Source of the DNA: Nitrospinota bacterium
GTDB lineage: Bacteria; UBA8248
Direction of reading: 5' to 3'
Assembly: GCA_003506735.1 (NCBI GenBank)
Contig: DNYS01000115.1
Span: 1,603 to 12,779, forward strand
DNA length: 11,177 bases
Shown here one piece after another: positions 8,014 through 11,177 of this stretch (within the stretch, counting starts at the first letter, position 1; the number at the start of each line of letters is the position of its first letter). The position numbers were made by a program, and so were the translations under genes. Below the pieces are notes generated by a model, which saw only the letters and a program-made list of their open reading frames with translations, ran no database searches and had not been told where the DNA came from.

Positions 8014-9300
8014 GTGCTTGGGGATTTAGGTAGATTTTTTACCGCCATGTTTTCGAACGAAGTCTCGTTTGTGTTTTGCGCCACACTTTTTGCCATCTTT
8101 TTCCTGGCCTTTTTCATGAGACGCATGGAATCACCGCTCGCCAAGGAATTCTGCGAACACACACAGGCGACGCTCGCGACCGTCGGCGTTCTAGGGACAT
8201 TTTTCGGAATCTACATCGGGCTCCTGGATTTCGACGTCAAGGACATCGACGGCAGCATCCCCAAACTCCTGGATGGCCTGAAGCTCGCCTTCGTCACCAG
8301 CATCCTCGGAATGGCCCTGGGCATCACCTACCGAACCTTTTCCGGCTTTCTCCAGCCCGAAGAGCAGAAAGAAGCCTCCTCGGATGAATTCCTCGCCGTC
8401 CTCAAGGGCGTCCGGGCGGACATCCAAAAGTCATCGGACACCCAGGTCAACCTTCTAACCGACCTCAAGACGGCGATCGTCGGGGAAAGCGACGAGGATA
8501 CCCTCCTCACCTCTACCACGGACGCGCTGGGCGATCTCGAATCGACCGAAGTGCTCCACGAACTCGGCGAGGCCCTGGCCTCAAGGGCGATTCAAAACGG
8601 AATTCCGATGAATCTGATCGGCGGGCTGGCCGTCCGGCTCAGTTGCCGGAGTATCCTCGGCCAGGTTCCCACGCTGGAGCGCCCCATCCGCAACGTGAAT
8701 TTCGTGGCCTACACAAAAGACCGCGCCCGCATCGAAAAGCTGATGCAGGACGCGGGTCTGAACGCGGACCGGGAGTTCAATATGGCCAACGGCGGCGAGC
8801 GAATCGTCTTCCTCTCCCAGGGCCGCGGCGCCGAGAGCCGCATCGAAGTGTTTCTCGACAGGTTGAAAATGAATCATGAGATTCCTTTCGAGGACCGACT
8901 GGATATGGAGAGCCTGACGGTCTCGCCCACCGATTTGATTTTGAGCAAATTGCAGATCGTCGATCTGGCCCGGAAAGACGCTATGGACCTTTTCGCCATC
9001 GGTGCCACGTTCGACTTCGAGCCCGAGCCCAAGGACATCGAAACCCCCATCGTTAACATGGGCTACATCAGCGAGCTATGCGCAGAGGATTGGGGCTTTT
9101 ACTGGACCATCACGAGCAATCTCAGGAAATTGAACGAGGAGAACTTCTCTTCCATTCCCCGCCGGTACACGCCCAAATTCAAGGAGAGAATCTCCACCCT
9201 GCTCAGTGAAATCGACAGCGTGCCCAAAGGCTTTAAATGGAAGGCCCGCGCCCTCCTGGGCCCACGCGTGAGATGGTACGAAATTCCCAAAGCTGCTTAG
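8014..9300 (+). CDS. ZorA/MotA/ExbB-like channel fused to a nucleotidyltransferase-like domain
   Basis: A 428-residue inner-membrane protein of two parts. Residues 1-114 carry three hydrophobic helices (about 17-35, 52-71, 88-106) with the ZorA-type pattern GVLGTFFGIYIGLLDFD (58-74) and a GLKLAFVTSILGM segment (88-100), the signature of MotA/TolQ/ExbB proton-channel subunits. A helical linker (115-185) leads to a C-terminal domain like standalone nucleotidyltransferase-fold proteins: IGGLAVRLSC (202-211), R-N-V-N-F-V (226-231), DREFN (252-256), IEVFLDRLKMNHEI (277-290), DLILSKLQIVDLARKDAMDL (307-326) and a DWGFYWT segment (about 358-364). Relatives read DIDF where this has NVNF, so both metal-binding Asp are replaced. 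The long coiled tail of Zorya ZorA is absent; the NTase takes its place, presumably on the cytoplasmic side. GTG at 8014 is chosen because GAGGG lies upstream; ATG 8047 has no such site. It pairs with the MotB-like gene 81 bases downstream. The domain calls are firm; the role is unknown. Confidence 0.82.
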   Translation: MLGDLGRFFTAMFSNEVSFVFCATLFAIFFLAFFMRRMESPLAKEFCEHTQATLATVGVLGTFFGIYIGLLDFDVKDIDGSIPKLLDGLKLAFVTSILGMALGITYRTFSGFLQPEEQKEASSDEFLAVLKGVRADIQKSSDTQVNLLTDLKTAIVGESDEDTLLTSTTDALGDLESTEVLHELGEALASRAIQNGIPMNLIGGLAVRLSCRSILGQVPTLERPIRNVNFVAYTKDRARIEKLMQDAGLNADREFNMANGGERIVFLSQGRGAESRIEVFLDRLKMNHEIPFEDRLDMESLTVSPTDLILSKLQIVDLARKDAMDLFAIGATFDFEPEPKDIETPIVNMGYISELCAEDWGFYWTITSNLRKLNEENFSSIPRRYTPKFKERISTLLSEIDSVPKGFKWKARALLGPRVRWYEIPKAA

Positions 9301-9322
9301 GGCCCCGGCCCTGCAAACTGTC

Positions 9323-9337
9323 CCGCCGCACCGGCGG
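9323..9337 (+). repeat. Small GC hairpin between the two motor genes
   Basis: CCGCCG (9323-9328) and CGGCGG (9332-9337) form a perfect six-pair stem with loop CAC in the 81-base gap. No T run follows, so it is not a standard terminator. It might set the relative expression or stability of the two halves of the transcript, since channel and stator partners are needed in unequal amounts. Confidence 0.35.
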
Positions 9338-9381
9338 CTGGATTCCGGCGCGGCGCGAGCCCTGGCAAGAGGGTCAACATT

Positions 9382-10077
9382 ATGTTCAAAAGTAAGTCCG
9401 AGAGAGGGGAACACTGGATATCGATTTCGGATTTAATGTCCGGCCTGATGGTCATATTTCTGTTCGTCGCCATCAGCTACATGAAGGAAGTCACGGCGGA
9501 CCGCGACAAAATTATGGAAATCGCCATAGCTTACAAGGAAACCCAATCCGCACTCTACAACGCGCTTCAAAAAGAATTCCAGGACGACCTGAGGAGATGG
9601 CGGGCGACCCTGGACCGGCAAACGCTATCGGTGAAATTCCACAACCCCGAGCTGCTCTTCGAGTCGGGAAAATCGGCCCTCAAGGCCGGGTTCCAGGAAA
9701 TCCTTCAAAGCTTTTTCCCGCGTTACGTCCGCATTCTCCAGCTCGAGCAGTTCAGCAAAAATATCGCCGAGGTTCGTATCGAGGGCCATACCTCGTCCGA
9801 ATGGAGCCAGACCGTAACCGGAGACATCGCCTATTTCCACAACATGGAACTATCGCAGGACCGGACTCGAGTGGTGCTGGAATATTGCATGCGGCTCTCG
9901 GAAATGAACAATTTCCGGGAATGGGCCAAGAAAAACATTACGGCCAACGGCCTCTCCTCCAGCAAGCCAGTTAATTCGGCCAACGGCGAGGAGAACAAGT
10001 TGCTCTCGCGCCGGGTAGAATTCAGGGTCCGCACCAATGCCGACCAGAAAATCGCGCAGATCCTGACGGTGGGCTAG
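9382..10077 (+). CDS. ZorB/MotB-like protein with OmpA-type peptidoglycan-binding domain
   Basis: A 231-residue partner of the preceding channel protein. A short cytoplasmic N-terminus is followed by one membrane helix, WISISDLMSGLMVIFLFVAI (12-31), with Asp17 at the place of the proton-carrying Asp of MotB and ZorB. A periplasmic helical stretch (about 35-80) leads into an OmpA-like domain (about 82-218): FHNPELLFESG (86-96), VRIEGHTSS (131-139), MELSQDRTRVV (155-165) and LLSRRVEFRV (207-216) match the conserved OmpA/MotB peptidoglycan-binding motifs. The expected design is a five-to-two channel-stator complex tied to the cell wall and driven by ion flow. Its N-terminal motif is closer to ZorB than to flagellar MotB, and there are no flagellar genes nearby. 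ATG 9382 follows AGAGGG. A strong terminator follows the stop. Confidence 0.87.
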   Translation: MFKSKSERGEHWISISDLMSGLMVIFLFVAISYMKEVTADRDKIMEIAIAYKETQSALYNALQKEFQDDLRRWRATLDRQTLSVKFHNPELLFESGKSALKAGFQEILQSFFPRYVRILQLEQFSKNIAEVRIEGHTSSEWSQTVTGDIAYFHNMELSQDRTRVVLEYCMRLSEMNNFREWAKKNITANGLSSSKPVNSANGEENKLLSRRVEFRVRTNADQKIAQILTVG

Positions 10078-10083
10078 CCGCCG

Positions 10084-10120
10084 GCCCATCTCCCGCCCGG
10101 ATGGGCGAGGTGGGCGTTTT
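10084..10120 (+). terminator. Intrinsic terminator after the motor genes
   Basis: GCCCATCTC pairs with GAGGTGGGC (nine pairs including one T-G wobble), continued by GCCC/GGGC past a two-base bulge, closed by a GGAT loop and followed by GTTTT. It begins seven bases after the stop of the MotB-like gene. The T run is only on the plus-strand side, so it mainly ends the rightward transcript before the convergent transporter gene. Confidence 0.65.
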
Positions 10121-10157
10121 GCGCTGGAAGGCGCGCGCCCTGCCCCTTGGATCATGC

Positions 10158-11054
10158 TTACCGGACCGTGATCATCACCCCTCCCGCCACGGCCAAAGCC
10201 GCCGCCAGGCACAAAAGCAACGTCACCCGCTCCAGACGCCGCAAGAAAATTGAACTGAATAAAAGGACCCAGAGCGGCGTTATGCGGCTGGCCGGCAAGA
10301 TGGAGGACACGTTGCCGATCGTCAGCGCCGTCATGAAACAGATCGCCGCCGAGAGGTTGAATATACCGCCCAGGAAGAACCAGGCCGTACTCGCGCGCGG
10401 CGAGTGAATCCGCCCCCCTCCGGGGAGCAGCGGCTTCGCCGCCAGGAGAAGAACATTTCCCACCCCGAACGCGATCCCCAGACCCAACATCGGCGTCAAC
10501 TGGTGGCCATACGCCAGCTTGGTAAATATGGGCGCCACGGCGTAGGCGATGGAGGACATGATGGGGAATACGAGTGCCGTGCGGAACCAGTTTTTGAAAT
10601 TGGGGCCGCTCTTTTCCCTCTCGAAAACCATGAGGGAAACCCCGCCAACGATACAAAACGTCCCCAGAACCACCTTGGCCGAAAGTGCTTCGCCGAGGAC
10701 CGACACAGCCAGTAAAACGGCCCAAATCGGAGTCGAGGACGCCACGAGCGTCGAGGGACTCAACCCCATTCGCACGACGGCCACCATCCGGGAGATAGAG
10801 CCGATACCTGGCCCAACCAGCCCCATCGCGACGAACCAGAGAAAAGGAGCGGCCGTCAGATTCCAGAGCGTCCCCTTGTAGAGCGCCCCGATCATTCCGC
10901 CAGCGGAAACAACAGAATTAATCATAAGGACCGCCGAGAGCGGGGTTCCGGATTTCATGCCCTGACGGAGGCATACGAGAGTTCCCGCGAATAATACCGA
11001 GGAGGCCAGCGCCAGCAGTTCGGCCCTTCCAAACGAAGTGGTGAAATCGTCCAT
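10158..11054 (-). CDS. EamA/DMT-family transporter
   Basis: A 298-residue inner-membrane protein of the drug/metabolite transporter superfamily with about ten hydrophobic helices in two EamA repeats (roughly residues 10-145 and 155-298). The end of repeat one shows SSTPIWAVLLAVSVLGEAL (106-124), the usual P...GE motif before helix 5; repeat two has the matching ASRITPLWVLLFSSIFLRR segment (255-273), where the Glu is replaced by Arg. Members export amino acids, nucleosides or other small metabolites, but the substrate cannot be read from sequence. The frame is open upstream to 11159; ATG 11054 is chosen because it gives the normal family length and avoids a charged non-family extension, though only a weak AGG lies before it. 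It converges on the motor genes, so it is unlikely to be part of that system. Confidence 0.85.
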   Translation of the reverse strand: MDDFTTSFGRAELLALASSVLFAGTLVCLRQGMKSGTPLSAVLMINSVVSAGGMIGALYKGTLWNLTAAPFLWFVAMGLVGPGIGSISRMVAVVRMGLSPSTLVASSTPIWAVLLAVSVLGEALSAKVVLGTFCIVGGVSLMVFEREKSGPNFKNWFRTALVFPIMSSIAYAVAPIFTKLAYGHQLTPMLGLGIAFGVGNVLLLAAKPLLPGGGRIHSPRASTAWFFLGGIFNLSAAICFMTALTIGNVSSILPASRITPLWVLLFSSIFLRRLERVTLLLCLAAALAVAGGVMITVR

Positions 11055-11177
11055 AGGCCTATCATACAACCAGCCGGATTTAGCTGAGACCCACATTATG
11101 CGGCGGAACGGAGCAAAATGTGCCGGGAATCTTTGTAACCATATGATATGATTGGCCAAAATCGCCCGAGCGAGAGG
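11055..11177. other. Upstream region of the transporter gene, no gene seen
   Basis: These 123 bases lie before the transporter start codon. I see no coding region, RNA gene or convincing promoter hexamer pair; AT-rich spots such as CATAAT (read on the minus strand, about 11098-11103) are isolated. The window ends before the next gene appears. Confidence 0.3.

Noticed and set aside
8069..8091. CRP-like palindrome GTGT...ACAC near the start of the motor gene
   Set aside because: The half-sites do not match TGTGA/TCACA, and it falls inside the coding sequence of the first membrane helix.
8014..10077. Flagellar MotA/MotB pair
   Set aside because: The channel part has three helices without the large MotA cytoplasmic loop, carries an NTase-like domain instead, and no flagellar gene is nearby; the motifs fit ZorA/ZorB better.
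1..11177. CRISPR array, insertion sequence or prophage
   Set aside because: No regularly spaced direct repeats, terminal inverted repeats, transposase, integrase or phage structural gene was seen.

Overview
This window is a GC-rich stretch of bacterial chromosome with complete-looking operons, Shine-Dalgarno sites and no sign of a phage, insertion sequence, CRISPR array or RNA gene. The envelope-type genes (a MotA/ExbB-like channel and a MotB/OmpA-like peptidoglycan-binding partner) point to a Gram-negative cell. A class I adenylate cyclase beside creatininase-, creatinase- and FrsA-type hydrolases would suit a deltaproteobacterial, Tectomicrobia or Nitrospinota-like lineage. That placement is inference and weak.

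Left part (1-5006, all minus strand, read right to left): a catabolic cluster. An FrsA-like alpha/beta hydrolase (5006-3831), a VOC/glyoxalase-fold protein (3802-3413) and a creatininase-family metalloamidohydrolase (3363-2614) are packed with gaps of 28 and 49 bases. A weak terminator-like hairpin lies just past the creatininase. It is followed by a creatinase/M24-like gene (2461-1174) broken by two one-base deletions and one in-frame TGA, then 18 bases later by a second FrsA-like hydrolase (1155 to beyond position 1). The set suggests hydrolytic breakdown of a cyclic or amide-containing organic compound, with one step lost in this genome.

Middle (5007-5397): a 391-base divergent intergenic region holding a GC-rich inverted repeat, then a class I adenylate cyclase (5398-7794, plus strand), the CyaA type that makes cAMP.

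Right part (8014-10077, plus strand): the most unusual unit. The first gene encodes a three-helix ZorA/MotA/ExbB-like channel domain fused to a complete nucleotidyltransferase-like domain whose catalytic DxD reads N-x-N. The second gene encodes a ZorB/MotB-like protein with the transmembrane aspartate and an OmpA-like domain. No ZorC, D, E, F or G gene is present, so this looks like a two-gene proton-driven motor whose usual tail and effectors are replaced by an NTase-fold domain. A strong hairpin terminator closes it, and a convergent EamA/DMT transporter (11054-10158, minus) follows.

How the parts connect: the hydrolase cluster and the transporter are ordinary accessory metabolism. The adenylate cyclase and the motor-NTase pair are on the same strand 219 bases apart, and both carry polymerase-beta-type nucleotidyltransferase folds. 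Whether they work together cannot be decided from the sequence.
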